From positions 1-40,115 of the forward strand of contig CAJTTB010000024.1 in NCBI GenBank assembly GCA_910579175.1: DNA of 40,115 nt, in the 5' to 3' direction. The position numbers and the translations under genes are program-made. How positions within the stretch are numbered: position 1 is the first letter of the stretch; every line of letters begins with the position of its first letter. Positions 25,142 through 33,430 of this stretch are shown here, piece after piece. The stretch comes from an uncultured Oscillospiraceae bacterium. Lineage in GTDB: Bacteria; Bacillota; Clostridia; Oscillospirales; Ruminococcaceae. The notes beneath the pieces were generated by a model that was not told the DNA's origin, ran no database searches, and saw nothing but the letters and a program-made list of their open reading frames with translations.

Positions 25142-26068
25142 TTATCTGTCAAATTTTTTTGCGATTTCTTTGAGTTTGAGTGCCATTTGACAGTACCAGT
25201 CAAAGTATTCCTTCCAAGAGACGGTTTTGACCTTGATGTCCCCGCTACGCACGGTAAGGATACGACAGGCTTTAGAAGCCTCTTTCCACTGGAGTTTAAG
25301 CTGTGACTGCATTTGAATTTCTTGTTGATGAGATTGTAATTTTTGAAACAATGGTTTGTTGTCTGGGATGTGGATTTCTGCACCAATCCATTTTTTTTGT
25401 GTGTTGGTTGTTAAATTGAGATGATAGGTCGAACTGCCAGTACTCAAGCTATACCAATGTTGTGGAGCGGGTTTTCTTTTGGTAAATTGACTGCAAAATT
25501 CTGGTATAGAAAAGGCATATTCACTGAATGCCTGCCAAAATTCTAGCTGTAGTTTTTTGGTTTCCGAAATGCCGTCGGTTGCCCGCATTGCTTTTGCCCA
25601 ATCATTTGGGCGCACAACGATGTTGAATTTGGGAGCGGGAGGTGAGTTATCAATGCGCCATAATTCAATCTCTAGTAAAAAAAAGCAGATATTTTCTCCA
25701 GTATTTTGATTGAGCCATTCGATGGCTTGTCGATGTTCATCTCTGGCATGTCGGACAATCCAAATAATAATTTCTGCTTCTTTGCCAGAAGCATAGGTGA
25801 TGATCTTTCCAAGATGATCGTGATTGGTGTCTTCAAGCTGATTTTCAATGATCACCTTTCGAGCGGTACCATCTTCTGAAGCGAATAAATCGACACTAAA
25901 ATTTCCCACAGAAGATTCTATTTCTTCAAGAGAAATGTCAATTCCGATTGATTGACTTAATAGGGAAAGACTTTCTTCTTGTGCCAACCATCTTGAAAAG
26001 TCCTGTGTTTCATGTGGCCAAACGGTTCTTAAATCAAGAATTTTTTCCAATTTGCCAATCGTAGACAT
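25142..26068 (-). CDS. DUF4268-domain protein, nuclease-like N-terminus
   Basis: This is a 308-residue cytosolic protein. The N-terminal half has the pattern of a PD-(D/E)xK-type nuclease: FSVDLFASEDG followed by KVIIENQLEDTNHDHLGKI, where Asp and Glu-x-Gln resemble the metal-binding core. The C-terminal half (about residues 150-300) matches the DUF4268 type, with KKWIGAEIHI and a final KEYFDWYCQMALKLKEIAK. Such proteins occur as lone genes or near restriction and defence loci; their activity is not established. Here it is alone, 89 bases downstream of the glycosyltransferase gene mtgA, with AGGAAAGGA upstream of the ATG and a TATAAT at 26123-26128 that could be its own promoter. A defence role is only a possibility. 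Confidence 0.75.
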   Translation of the reverse strand: MSTIGKLEKILDLRTVWPHETQDFSRWLAQEESLSLLSQSIGIDISLEEIESSVGNFSVDLFASEDGTARKVIIENQLEDTNHDHLGKIITYASGKEAEIIIWIVRHARDEHRQAIEWLNQNTGENICFFLLEIELWRIDNSPPAPKFNIVVRPNDWAKAMRATDGISETKKLQLEFWQAFSEYAFSIPEFCSQFTKRKPAPQHWYSLSTGSSTYHLNLTTNTQKKWIGAEIHIPDNKPLFQKLQSHQQEIQMQSQLKLQWKEASKACRILTVRSGDIKVKTVSWKEYFDWYCQMALKLKEIAKKFDR

Positions 26069-26157
26069 AAATATCCTTTCCTATCCTGTATCAATTTGGG
26101 ATATATTTGTTTTTTTAAGGATATTATAGCATATTTTAAGTGATATTTCTATTTTGA

Positions 26158-26853
26158 TTAAGCCGCTGCCAATATTTGTTTCATCTCTTCGTCTGTTAAA
26201 TATCCCAATTTTTTCATGCGATTGAGTACTTGTTGTTGTCTTTGGGATGCCAAATCAAGATTGTTATTTAAGGCATAGACAGAGGGTGCATTGGGGATTC
26301 CTGCCAGTAGTGTGGATTGATAATCATTCATTTCTTTTGGGGAAATACCAAAATAACCCAAACTGGCATTGCCAATTCCATAATAGTTTTGTCCAAAATA
26401 GATGGTATTCACATAGAATTCTAAAAGTTCATCTTTATCAAATTCCTGTTCCATTTTAAATGCCATAAACATTTCTGCGACCTTTCGAGTTAATTTTTTC
26501 TCTTGTGTGAAGTACATATTTTTTGCAAGTTGTTGTGTGATAGTACTTCCACCTTCTGCAAAGCGAAATGTTTTGATATCGTTCCAAACGGCTCTTGCGA
26601 TGGCTATGATATCAATTCCGGGATGCTCATAAAATCGTTGATCTTCAGCTGAAATCACTGCATCGATATAAATTTCAGGAAGTTGTGATAATTGGGTATA
26701 ATGTTCGGAACTGCGAATGGTCTGTTCCATCTGTTCCAGACTGGTCTTCTCTAATGCTTGTTGGTAAAGTGTATATCCTTGCCAAGTAATCCATCCGCCA
26801 ATGATAAGACCTAAAAAAATCAAAGTGAAAAAAAGTCGTTTGATAAATTTCAT
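26158..26853 (-). CDS. mtgA: Monofunctional peptidoglycan glycosyltransferase (GT51)
   Basis: This enzyme polymerises lipid II into glycan strands outside the membrane. The 231-residue protein has an N-terminal membrane helix (about residues 5-28) and a GT51 domain with the catalytic motif SAEDQRFYEHPGID near residue 70. GGSTITQQLAKN, KVAEMFMAFKME and YVNTIYFGQNYYGIG follow. No penicillin-binding transpeptidase domain is attached, so it is monofunctional, and it is full length for that group. The start is the ATG of MKFIKRLFF. It is a single-gene unit with its own likely promoter. Confidence 0.9.
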   Translation of the reverse strand: MKFIKRLFFTLIFLGLIIGGWITWQGYTLYQQALEKTSLEQMEQTIRSSEHYTQLSQLPEIYIDAVISAEDQRFYEHPGIDIIAIARAVWNDIKTFRFAEGGSTITQQLAKNMYFTQEKKLTRKVAEMFMAFKMEQEFDKDELLEFYVNTIYFGQNYYGIGNASLGYFGISPKEMNDYQSTLLAGIPNAPSVYALNNNLDLASQRQQQVLNRMKKLGYLTDEEMKQILAAA

Positions 26854-26907
26854 CTTGATACACCTCGTATTTTGTTATTTGTAACAGGATCTACAGTGGA
26901 ATTTTTC

Positions 26908-26936
26908 ATTGTAAAGTATCAATAGGTCAATTTCAG
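26908..26936 (-). promoter_or_regulatory. Likely promoter of the GT51 gene
   Basis: On the minus strand TACAAT (26908-26913) is preceded at 17 bases by CTGAAA (26931-26936), a 4 of 6 match. This leaves a leader of about 50 bases. Confidence 0.45.
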
Positions 26937-27309
26937 TTATGGGAAAATAATATGGACTTGAAATGTACCTAAAAGCACGAATGTAAAGAATGTTTTTATG
27001 ATGATAAAAAGTATACCAATAAAATATAAAGAATTTTTTTTGATAATCTTATTTTCTCATTAAGTTTATCATACATGATCTCGATTTGTTTTCCAATCGA
27101 TTTGGCTTACAGTGATAGAGAAAAACTTACAATTTTGTAAGGTGAGATGTAAATTGTTTAAAAATGGTGTAAATGATATCTCAGAACAAAAGCGATATTT
27201 CTCAAAAGATGAGAAAAGGTAATATTGGATGATATTAGCTTTTATCTTCAGAAAAAGTTTATTCTAAATTGATAAAAGTTAATAAATTATTACAATTAAA
27301 TGAAAAACA
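26937..27309. other. Divergent spacer with two inverted repeats
   Basis: This region has no gene. CTTACAATTTTGTAAG (27126-27141) is a perfect palindrome, and TTCTCA/TGAGAA (27199-27215) a second inverted repeat with a 5-base centre. Both lie upstream of the diguanylate cyclase promoter and could be operators. Confidence 0.4.
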
Positions 27310-27338
27310 TTGTTAAGCCCATACGGTTATAGTATACT
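27310..27338 (+). promoter_or_regulatory. Promoter of the diguanylate cyclase-permease pair
   Basis: TTGTTA (27310-27315) and TATACT (27333-27338) are spaced by 17 bases. The -10 region lies inside a perfect 16-base palindrome, TTATAGTATACTATAA (27327-27342), so a bound repressor would block the polymerase directly. Confidence 0.6.
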
Positions 27339-27400
27339 ATAATCAGAAGAAATCACAGATAAAATTATATAAAATTGGATAAGAAGGTGAGAAAAACAAC

Positions 27401-29221
27401 ATGTATAAAAAAAGAGTTCAAATTCAAAAAATCGTTTTTTTTTGTATGTTATTCCTGATATTTTTGCTGAATCGCACCACATTATATGCAGAAAAAGCGG
27501 AAAGGTTGGTTCTTTCCAAAGAAGAACAGAGCTATATTAAAAAGAAAAAAATCTTAAAAATAGCCATTATAAATGATTGGCTTCCATTTTCTTCACAAAA
27601 TCAAGCAAATGGTTCTTATCAAGGGTTGCTCATTGAGATGCTGCATGAATTTGCAACGGAAACAGGATTAGAATTGATGTATGTAAAAACCAACCATTAT
27701 TTAGATGCCATTGAAGCAGTAGAAGACAATGTGGCAGATATTGCCACAATGGCAATCAATTATGAGTATAGCGAAAACACCTACCAAATGAATATAACGG
27801 ATCCTTATTTAATTCTTCAGATGATGATAATTTATGACAAAAATACCAATTTAAGTGAAATATCGGAATATCGTATGGCGGAAGTTGGGGGATATCCACA
27901 GTTTTCTGACAATCCCATCATCTCTCATATGTTTTTTAGTACCCCTGAAGAATGTTTGGCAGCAATACGTGCTGGACATGCAGATTTGATGTATTGTGAT
28001 ATTTTTACAGGAATGCAGTATATACAGCAGTATCAAAATAGAGATTTGATTTCGCTTCCCATTCATACCAATATGCAGTTTTCAATAGGTATTTCTTTGG
28101 ATGAAGAACCTATTTTAAGAGATTTATTAAATCGCTTTATTCAAACTCGCACCAGAGGAGAGGTTGTCAAAAGTTTAATTGATAACAGATTAGATTTTTC
28201 TAATAGTTTTGGAAATTTTATTTATCGTTATCCGTTTGAAGTAATTTGTGTATTTCTGGTGCTGGCATTTGTCATTGTTTTAATTGTGATCACTTATATA
28301 AGAGTAAAAAATCGATATAACCTTGAAATGCAAGGATATGAAGAAAGTTATTGTCTGTTGGCTGATACCTTTGGAGAGGCTGGATTGGATTATAATTATA
28401 TGGAAGACACCATGACAGTATTTGGAAAGTATGCTGATAAACTGGCATTAAAATCCAAAATTGAAAATTTCAGCTATTATTTAGGTGAAAAAGAAAGGGA
28501 AATTTCCTTTGTAAAACATGATTTTAAGCAGATGTTAATCGATGGTGCACTGGGAACTTCTTATGATGCAGATTTAGAGTGTAAACTTAGCAATGGTGAA
28601 TGGCAACATTTTCGCCTGATTTTTTCTGTGATTACCACAAATGAATCTTATAGAAGACCAATTCGCATGATTGGGTGTTTAACAAATGTAGAGGAAAATT
28701 ATCAGGAAAAAGAAAGACTGTTGTATTTGGGAATGTATGATAAAGTGACAGGACTTTTTAATCGAGTTGGAGCGGAGACAAAAATTAAAGAACGTTTTGA
28801 AAGTGGTAAATCAATTGAAAAAGACTTGGTTTTAATCATTGATGTAGATTATTTTAAACAGTTTAATGATACACATGGACATGATTGCGGAGATGACGTT
28901 TTGAGAAATATTGGCGAGTGTTTAAGAAAGATTTTTAGAAAAGAGGATATTCTCTGTCGTTGGGGTGGAGATGAATATGTATTGTACTTATTTGATATCG
29001 GTGTAGATGATTATATTGAATTTGTTAAAAAAAGGTGCTGTGATTTACAAAAAATGATGAAGCAATATCAATATGAAGAGCATGCAATTGCTGTAACGCT
29101 TAGTATCGGAGGAGCAGTGGTGGGAAATAAGTCATTCGAGGATGCTTTTAAAGTAGCTGATAGAGCATTGTACATTGTAAAGGAAGAAGGACGTGATTCT
29201 ATATGTATTCTATCAGAGTAG
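27401..29221 (+). CDS. Diguanylate cyclase with extracellular SBP_bac_3 sensor
   Basis: This membrane signalling enzyme is predicted to make cyclic di-GMP. The 606-residue chain has a signal or anchor helix (about 10-30) and a periplasmic-binding-protein domain of the SBP_bac_3 type (about 45-270; ILKIAIINDWLPFSSQ, NVADIATMAINYEYSE). A membrane helix (about 285-307), a PAS-like segment (about 325-440) and a GGDEF domain (about 450-606) follow. The active site reads RWGGDEYVLY, the allowed GGDEY variant. RKED stands five residues before it, a complete RxxD product-inhibition site. The sensor presumably binds a small polar ligand outside the cell. The gene is followed after 18 bases by an NCS1-like permease, suggesting a common ligand. 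Confidence 0.88.
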   Translation: MYKKRVQIQKIVFFCMLFLIFLLNRTTLYAEKAERLVLSKEEQSYIKKKKILKIAIINDWLPFSSQNQANGSYQGLLIEMLHEFATETGLELMYVKTNHYLDAIEAVEDNVADIATMAINYEYSENTYQMNITDPYLILQMMIIYDKNTNLSEISEYRMAEVGGYPQFSDNPIISHMFFSTPEECLAAIRAGHADLMYCDIFTGMQYIQQYQNRDLISLPIHTNMQFSIGISLDEEPILRDLLNRFIQTRTRGEVVKSLIDNRLDFSNSFGNFIYRYPFEVICVFLVLAFVIVLIVITYIRVKNRYNLEMQGYEESYCLLADTFGEAGLDYNYMEDTMTVFGKYADKLALKSKIENFSYYLGEKEREISFVKHDFKQMLIDGALGTSYDADLECKLSNGEWQHFRLIFSVITTNESYRRPIRMIGCLTNVEENYQEKERLLYLGMYDKVTGLFNRVGAETKIKERFESGKSIEKDLVLIIDVDYFKQFNDTHGHDCGDDVLRNIGECLRKIFRKEDILCRWGGDEYVLYLFDIGVDDYIEFVKKRCCDLQKMMKQYQYEEHAIAVTLSIGGAVVGNKSFEDAFKVADRALYIVKEEGRDSICILSE

Positions 29222-29239
29222 TCTTAGAAGGTGAACGGT

Positions 29240-30529
29240 TTGAAGTTATTACATGATATTGATTTTTCGGTAAATGGAGCATATGATTATATATTTTCTG
29301 CTGTACCAAGTTCAAAAAGGAAATCCACTTGGCGATTGATGGTGATATTGTCTGGCTTTGCTTTTTCTCCTTCAGGTTTGACAGTAGGTGCCAACATTGG
29401 GTTGAGAATGACTTTTTGTCAAGCAGTGGCAGCCTGTTTTATTGGAAATTTAGTGCTGTTTTTGGTAGCGTTGGTCTGTTCGATGTTGGCACATCGTTTG
29501 GGATATAACAGTGTGTTTTTGGTAAAGAAAATATTTGGAAATACGGCAGGAAATGTATTTTCAGTCTTAATTATTTTATCAATGATTATTTGGATAGGAA
29601 TTAATGGAGATTTATTTGCCAAAACGATGGTTTCTGTGTTTCCGACATGGAGTCCGCCCATTCCAGTAACGATCTTATTGATTATTTTATTTTGGGCATT
29701 TTGTTCCTTTAGCGGATGGAGAAGTTTAGAATGGACCAATATCATATTGCTGCCAGGGATTTTGTTATTTACCATTTATCATGTCATTCGGATAGGTGGT
29801 ACTATGGGTGGATTTGGCTTTGTATGGGAATACAAACCAGAACTTTATTTGCCGTTTTCTTCTGCAATTATCATGATTATTGGAAATTATTCTGTATCTG
29901 CTATGACCATTCCAGATATCTGCCGCTTTGCAAAAAGTAAATGTTCTGTTATTTTATGTACCACTATCTTTGCTAGCTTTATTATGATAAGTAATATTTG
30001 TGGTATTTTAATTGTACAAGCAGCGAAAGTCAACAGTTTAAACTATGGGGTTGTTGTGCTGGGAATGGCAGTTTCTTACTTTATTTGGGTTGTTTTTTGT
30101 ATCAGCTCTACACAAAATATCAATATTTACACCAGTAGTCTTGCAATACAAAATTTGGTTCATGAAACACCTTTGAGCGGAAATATTTCGCATAAAACAG
30201 CAGTGCTTTTGGTAGGAGGATTATCCGCTATCATAGGAATTGTAGATATCATAAATTATTTAACAGAAGTATGCTTTACATTGGCTATGGCTATGCTGTC
30301 GCTTTTTGGAATTCTTTTAATAGAGATTTTAATTGGAAAAAATTACAAAACAGTAGAAAAGTGGATACCATTGCTCGCATGGTTGATTGGCAGTTTTGCC
30401 GGTTGGATTCTCTGGCTTTATGGGAAAAGAGGAGCATGGATTTTGCCATTGCTGATTTCAAGTGCTATTTATTACATTTTGCGTATTAGTAGAAAATGTA
30501 AAAACGAAAGAGACCTAGAAGAAAATTGA
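29240..30529 (+). CDS. NCS1-type nucleobase permease, CodB-like
   Basis: This is an integral membrane transporter of 429 residues with about 12 helices, related to cytosine/purine permeases (NCS1). Features include the N-terminal SGFAFSPSGLTVGANIGLRM stretch in the first helices, a Gly-rich GNYSVSAMTIPDICRFA loop and the usual length. The substrate is uncertain: cytosine, a purine, or another heterocycle. I prefer a TTG start with GAAGGTG 5 bases upstream; a GTG three codons earlier overlaps that ribosome site. It lies 18 bases after the diguanylate cyclase gene and is probably co-transcribed with it. Two hairpins follow. Confidence 0.8.
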   Translation: MKLLHDIDFSVNGAYDYIFSAVPSSKRKSTWRLMVILSGFAFSPSGLTVGANIGLRMTFCQAVAACFIGNLVLFLVALVCSMLAHRLGYNSVFLVKKIFGNTAGNVFSVLIILSMIIWIGINGDLFAKTMVSVFPTWSPPIPVTILLIILFWAFCSFSGWRSLEWTNIILLPGILLFTIYHVIRIGGTMGGFGFVWEYKPELYLPFSSAIIMIIGNYSVSAMTIPDICRFAKSKCSVILCTTIFASFIMISNICGILIVQAAKVNSLNYGVVVLGMAVSYFIWVVFCISSTQNINIYTSSLAIQNLVHETPLSGNISHKTAVLLVGGLSAIIGIVDIINYLTEVCFTLAMAMLSLFGILLIEILIGKNYKTVEKWIPLLAWLIGSFAGWILWLYGKRGAWILPLLISSAIYYILRISRKCKNERDLEEN

Positions 30530-30633
30530 CTTTCGTTTTAAAATATGAAAGCCAATTACAAACTAGTTTGATAGGTGTGAAACCATGAAAAGGATAGATT
30601 ATAATAGATAAACAGGTAAAACAGAAAAAAGTT

Positions 30634-30665
30634 GATATCTTGTTTAAGAGATATCCGTTTTTGTG
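30634..30665 (+). terminator. Hairpin after permease gene
   Basis: GATATCT and AGATATC pair around an 8-base loop, and CGTTTTTG follows. The stem is AT-rich and short, so it may act together with the stronger hairpin about 100 bases downstream. Confidence 0.5.
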
Positions 30666-30746
30666 GTATTTGAATATCGAGCCACATAAAACAATCGTGT
30701 AACCAGTGGCGCAAATCATAAAGAGATAAAATTTAGTATATCATTG

Positions 30747-30785
30747 ATGGCGGTAAATCTATAATAGATTTACCGCCATTTTATT
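30747..30785 (+). terminator. Strong terminator before the two-component operon
   Basis: ATGGCGGTAAATCTA and its exact complement form a 15-bp stem with a TAA loop, followed by TTTTATT. It isolates the permease transcript from the response regulator gene. Confidence 0.85.
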
Positions 30786-30976
30786 ATCAGAAAGTACAAA
30801 TAATTATTGGTTTTAATCAAATAAAAAGAAATATTATGATAAATATATTCTCTTGGGATATATTTTTTCTTAAAAATTTTGCAGATTTTTTTCATTATTT
30901 TCCTATAAAAATTTTATATGTTCATAACAAAAGTAATATTTATACTAGTTTTTGGGCGATAAATTTGTAATAAATA

Positions 30977-31005
30977 TTGAAGAATTCTTTTATTTGTCAT
31001 ATAAT
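30977..31005 (+). promoter_or_regulatory. Promoter of the two-component operon
   Basis: TTGAAG (30977-30982) and TATAAT (31000-31005) are 17 bases apart, and the start of transcription would be about 25 bases before the response regulator ATG. This gives the regulator a basal promoter of its own. Confidence 0.7.
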
Positions 31006-31037
31006 GAGATATTATAAACGAAGAGGAGAATACAACG

Positions 31038-31760
31038 ATGTTAAAAATTGCAATTTGTGATGATGAAAAAATATTTCTTATGATAATAGAAAGTATCATA
31101 AAAGAATTCCTTGAAGATAGAAAGATTGATTTTAAAATTGATTGTTATCAAAAAAGCATTGTTCTATTAGAGGAAATAAGTTGGTTTGACATTATTTTTT
31201 TGGATATTGATATGCCAGAAATAGATGGACTTGAGATTGCGCGAGAGATACGCAAAAGGAATACAAAAACAAAGATCATCTATGTTACAAGTTATACAGA
31301 TTATATGCGTTGTGCCTTTGAAGTACATGCGTTTGAATATATTACAAAACCATTTGAAGCAAGAAGATTGATAGATATTATGACAGAGGCATTGGACTAT
31401 TTAAAACAAGAAGATACAGAACAGGTAAAAACAGTGACACTTAGAACAAGACAGGGGATTCAATCAATATTATTACAGGACATTTATTATTTTGAAGTAA
31501 AAAATCATTGTGTAACAACACATCTAAAAGATGAAAAACTAATATTAGTGAATATGAAACTAAAGGAGTTGGCACAGCTACTTGAAGATGATGATTTTAT
31601 TTATTGTCATAGAAGTTATTTGTTAAATTTATGTTGTGTGAAAAGAATCGAAAGTAAAAATGTTGTTTTGTTAAACGGACAACGAATTCCCATCTCACAG
31701 AAAAAATGTGCAGAATTAAAGAAAAGGTATTGTCAATATTTATCTAACATAACAATCTAA
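31038..31760 (+). CDS. LytTR response regulator, AgrA-like
   Basis: This is a 240-residue transcription factor. The receiver domain (about 1-120) has the acidic pocket CDDEK (Asp8, Asp9), the phosphoacceptor Asp56 in FLDIDMPEIDG and Lys104 in YITKPF. The LytTR DNA-binding domain (about 135-235) has DIYYFEVKNHCVTTHL and FIYCHRSYLLNL. LytTR regulators of the AgrA/ComE group bind paired direct repeats about two helical turns apart, and such repeats are found at two downstream promoters here. GAGGAGAA precedes the ATG. The kinase gene follows after 23 bases. Confidence 0.92.
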   Translation: MLKIAICDDEKIFLMIIESIIKEFLEDRKIDFKIDCYQKSIVLLEEISWFDIIFLDIDMPEIDGLEIAREIRKRNTKTKIIYVTSYTDYMRCAFEVHAFEYITKPFEARRLIDIMTEALDYLKQEDTEQVKTVTLRTRQGIQSILLQDIYYFEVKNHCVTTHLKDEKLILVNMKLKELAQLLEDDDFIYCHRSYLLNLCCVKRIESKNVVLLNGQRIPISQKKCAELKKRYCQYLSNITI

Positions 31761-31783
31761 ATGCAAAATGGAGGTTGTAGAAT

Positions 31784-33079
31784 ATGGATAGCAATCTATC
31801 TATCAGACTGATACAAGCTGTTAGTAATATCTGTGTGGGATTGGTGATATTTGATTTTATGGATATCGTTTATCAGAAAAAATATCAATCTAAGTGCCTC
31901 TATTTGAGTAGTTATTTTGTATTTGTAACAGGATATTATTTCGTGAACCTAGTAGAGAACTTGACAATTGATTTTTTGTATGGGTATTTGATGTTTTTAT
32001 GGATGAGTTACTTGCTTTTTCATTCATTTCGCAAAAAAATGTTGTACAACACCATCTTTGTGTTTTATTTGATAACAGTAGAGATACTATCTCATGTGAT
32101 TGTTTCTAATATTCTCCTTTGCTGTGTTCCATATTGTTTAGATAATATACAAAATAGGTTGATAACTATTTTTTTAAAACAAGTTGTCATTTTAATGACC
32201 TATCAATTTGTGACTCATTTATGTTCTAAGAATGTGTTGACTTCTTTTTATATCAAATACAATTTATTTTTTATTCCAATTGTTCTGTTTCAATTGTTAT
32301 TGATAGTCTTGTCTTCTTATTATATTAGAAATGAGTTCCTTTATTTATATACTCTGATGATGGTGGTCATTTTTTTGGGAATGGATATCTATATTTTTTA
32401 TTTGCTCTGCTACATATCAAAACAGTATAAAATAGCACAAATTCATCGGCTGGAAGAACAACAAAGAGATACTTTACAGCACTATTATTTGGATATAGAA
32501 CAAAAGTATGAACAGTCTAGAAAGTTAATACATGATATAAAAAATCATTTTCAAGTAATAGAACATTTATATCGTAGTGCAGATAATGTTGCTGCTCAGA
32601 CCTATGTAACTGAGATTTATCAGCAGATGGATAAGATGGGTTATTCTTTTAAAAGCAAACATCAGGTATTAACGATATTAATAAGTGATTTGATACAGCA
32701 ATCAGAGAATCAAAAAATTCAGTTATCATTGGATATACAGGAAATTCCACTGGACTTTATAGAAAATATTGATGTTACGATTATCCTGTCAAATCTATTT
32801 CGCAATGCACAACAAGCCTGTGAGCCGATCGATGAGGAAAAACGTTGGATAAAAGTGAAAATGAAAGAGATTCACGATCATATTATCATTGAGGTATCAA
32901 ATTCCTATTTGGAATATGCTAAAAGTTCTGATGAGTTAAAATTATTTCAAAAAACACATTCTGGAATCGGTTTGATAAATATCCAAAATGCTATCAACAA
33001 ATACGATGGTATGATGGAACAAGAAAAAGATGGAGAAACCTATCAAACAATTATCGTCATTCCTATTCCAGAAAAATAG
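31784..33079 (+). CDS. Sensor histidine kinase, AgrC/ComD-like (GHKL)
   Basis: This 431-residue membrane kinase is the partner of the upstream regulator. About six helices fill residues 5-210, the arrangement of peptide-pheromone receptors such as AgrC and ComD. The phospho-accepting His250 is in KLIHDIKNHFQVI. The GHKL ATPase part has SNLFRNAQQACE (N box) and HSGIGLINIQNAI (G box). GGAGG precedes the start. No agrB, agrD or pheromone-like peptide gene is visible nearby, so the signal is unknown. The last 40 codons and the following promoter are repeated 4,060 bases downstream. Confidence 0.9.
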   Translation: MDSNLSIRLIQAVSNICVGLVIFDFMDIVYQKKYQSKCLYLSSYFVFVTGYYFVNLVENLTIDFLYGYLMFLWMSYLLFHSFRKKMLYNTIFVFYLITVEILSHVIVSNILLCCVPYCLDNIQNRLITIFLKQVVILMTYQFVTHLCSKNVLTSFYIKYNLFFIPIVLFQLLLIVLSSYYIRNEFLYLYTLMMVVIFLGMDIYIFYLLCYISKQYKIAQIHRLEEQQRDTLQHYYLDIEQKYEQSRKLIHDIKNHFQVIEHLYRSADNVAAQTYVTEIYQQMDKMGYSFKSKHQVLTILISDLIQQSENQKIQLSLDIQEIPLDFIENIDVTIILSNLFRNAQQACEPIDEEKRWIKVKMKEIHDHIIIEVSNSYLEYAKSSDELKLFQKTHSGIGLINIQNAINKYDGMMEQEKDGETYQTIIVIPIPEK

Positions 33080-33180
33080 ATGTAAAAGAAGAAAAATCTT
33101 ACTTTACGCAAAAAATTTGTCAGTTACGCAAATTGTATTGCCTAAAGTAAGATTTTATGTATAATCAAATTTATTAAATA
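32958..33180 (+). repeat. Direct repeat copy 1: kinase 3' end plus promoter
   Basis: From 32958 to 33167 the sequence is identical to 37018-37227, and it continues with only A-to-G differences to about 33190. It covers the final 40 codons of the kinase gene, the stop, the operator-like direct repeats and the -10 box. The offset is exactly 4,060 bases. Confidence 0.95.
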
Positions 33181-33430
33181 TAAAAAATGAAAAGATAAAA
33201 ATTCTATTCTTTCTGATCAAAAAGTGATTTGTTTATTAAGATTTATATTATATTTTGATTCTTATCAAATATAATTATTATAAAAAAATATTTCTTAATA
33301 AGAAATATAAATTATATAAATAATAATAAGCATTTTTAGAATTTTAAATAGGTTTTAAAATGGAGGGATGCTATTATGAACTGATATATAATTGTCATAA
33401 TAAAATATATTTTTAGGAAAAGGAGTTTTT
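33080..33430 (+). other. Leader region of the first target cassette
   Basis: This 351-base region holds the operator and promoter, then a very AT-rich leader of about 260 bases. Near its end GGAGGG (33362-33367) precedes, at 8 bases, the three-codon unit ATG AAC TGA (33376-33384), a start-stop minigene or the relic of a lost gene. The ribosome site of the first real gene, AAGGAG, is 40 bases further on. Confidence 0.5.
33093..33165 (+). promoter_or_regulatory. LytTR-type operator and promoter, copy 1
   Basis: TTACGCA occurs twice 20 bases apart (33104-33110, 33124-33130), within a wider direct repeat. It stands just upstream of TTGCCT (33138-33143) and TATAAT (33160-33165), spaced by 16 bases. 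A perfect 14-bp inverted repeat, AAAATCTTACTTTA (33093-33106) and its complement (33143-33156), brackets the direct repeats; as RNA it could also terminate the kinase transcript. The layout fits an activator of the AgrA/ComE type. Confidence 0.65.

Larger units (their letters stand above)
30530..31037. other. Spacer between permease and two-component genes
   Basis: This 508-base AT-rich gap holds two plus-strand terminators and the promoter of the response regulator gene (annotated separately). I see no gene in it and no LytTR-type repeat like those found downstream. Confidence 0.6.

Noticed and set aside
27121..27220. Cyclic di-GMP riboswitch before the diguanylate cyclase
   Set aside because: The conserved GEMM core bases and tetraloop-receptor pattern are not present; only simple inverted repeats are seen.
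33093..33156. Inverted repeat as only a terminator of the kinase gene
   Set aside because: The loop of 36 bases is long for a terminator, and the same bases hold a promoter and paired direct repeats, so a pure terminator call would miss its main content.
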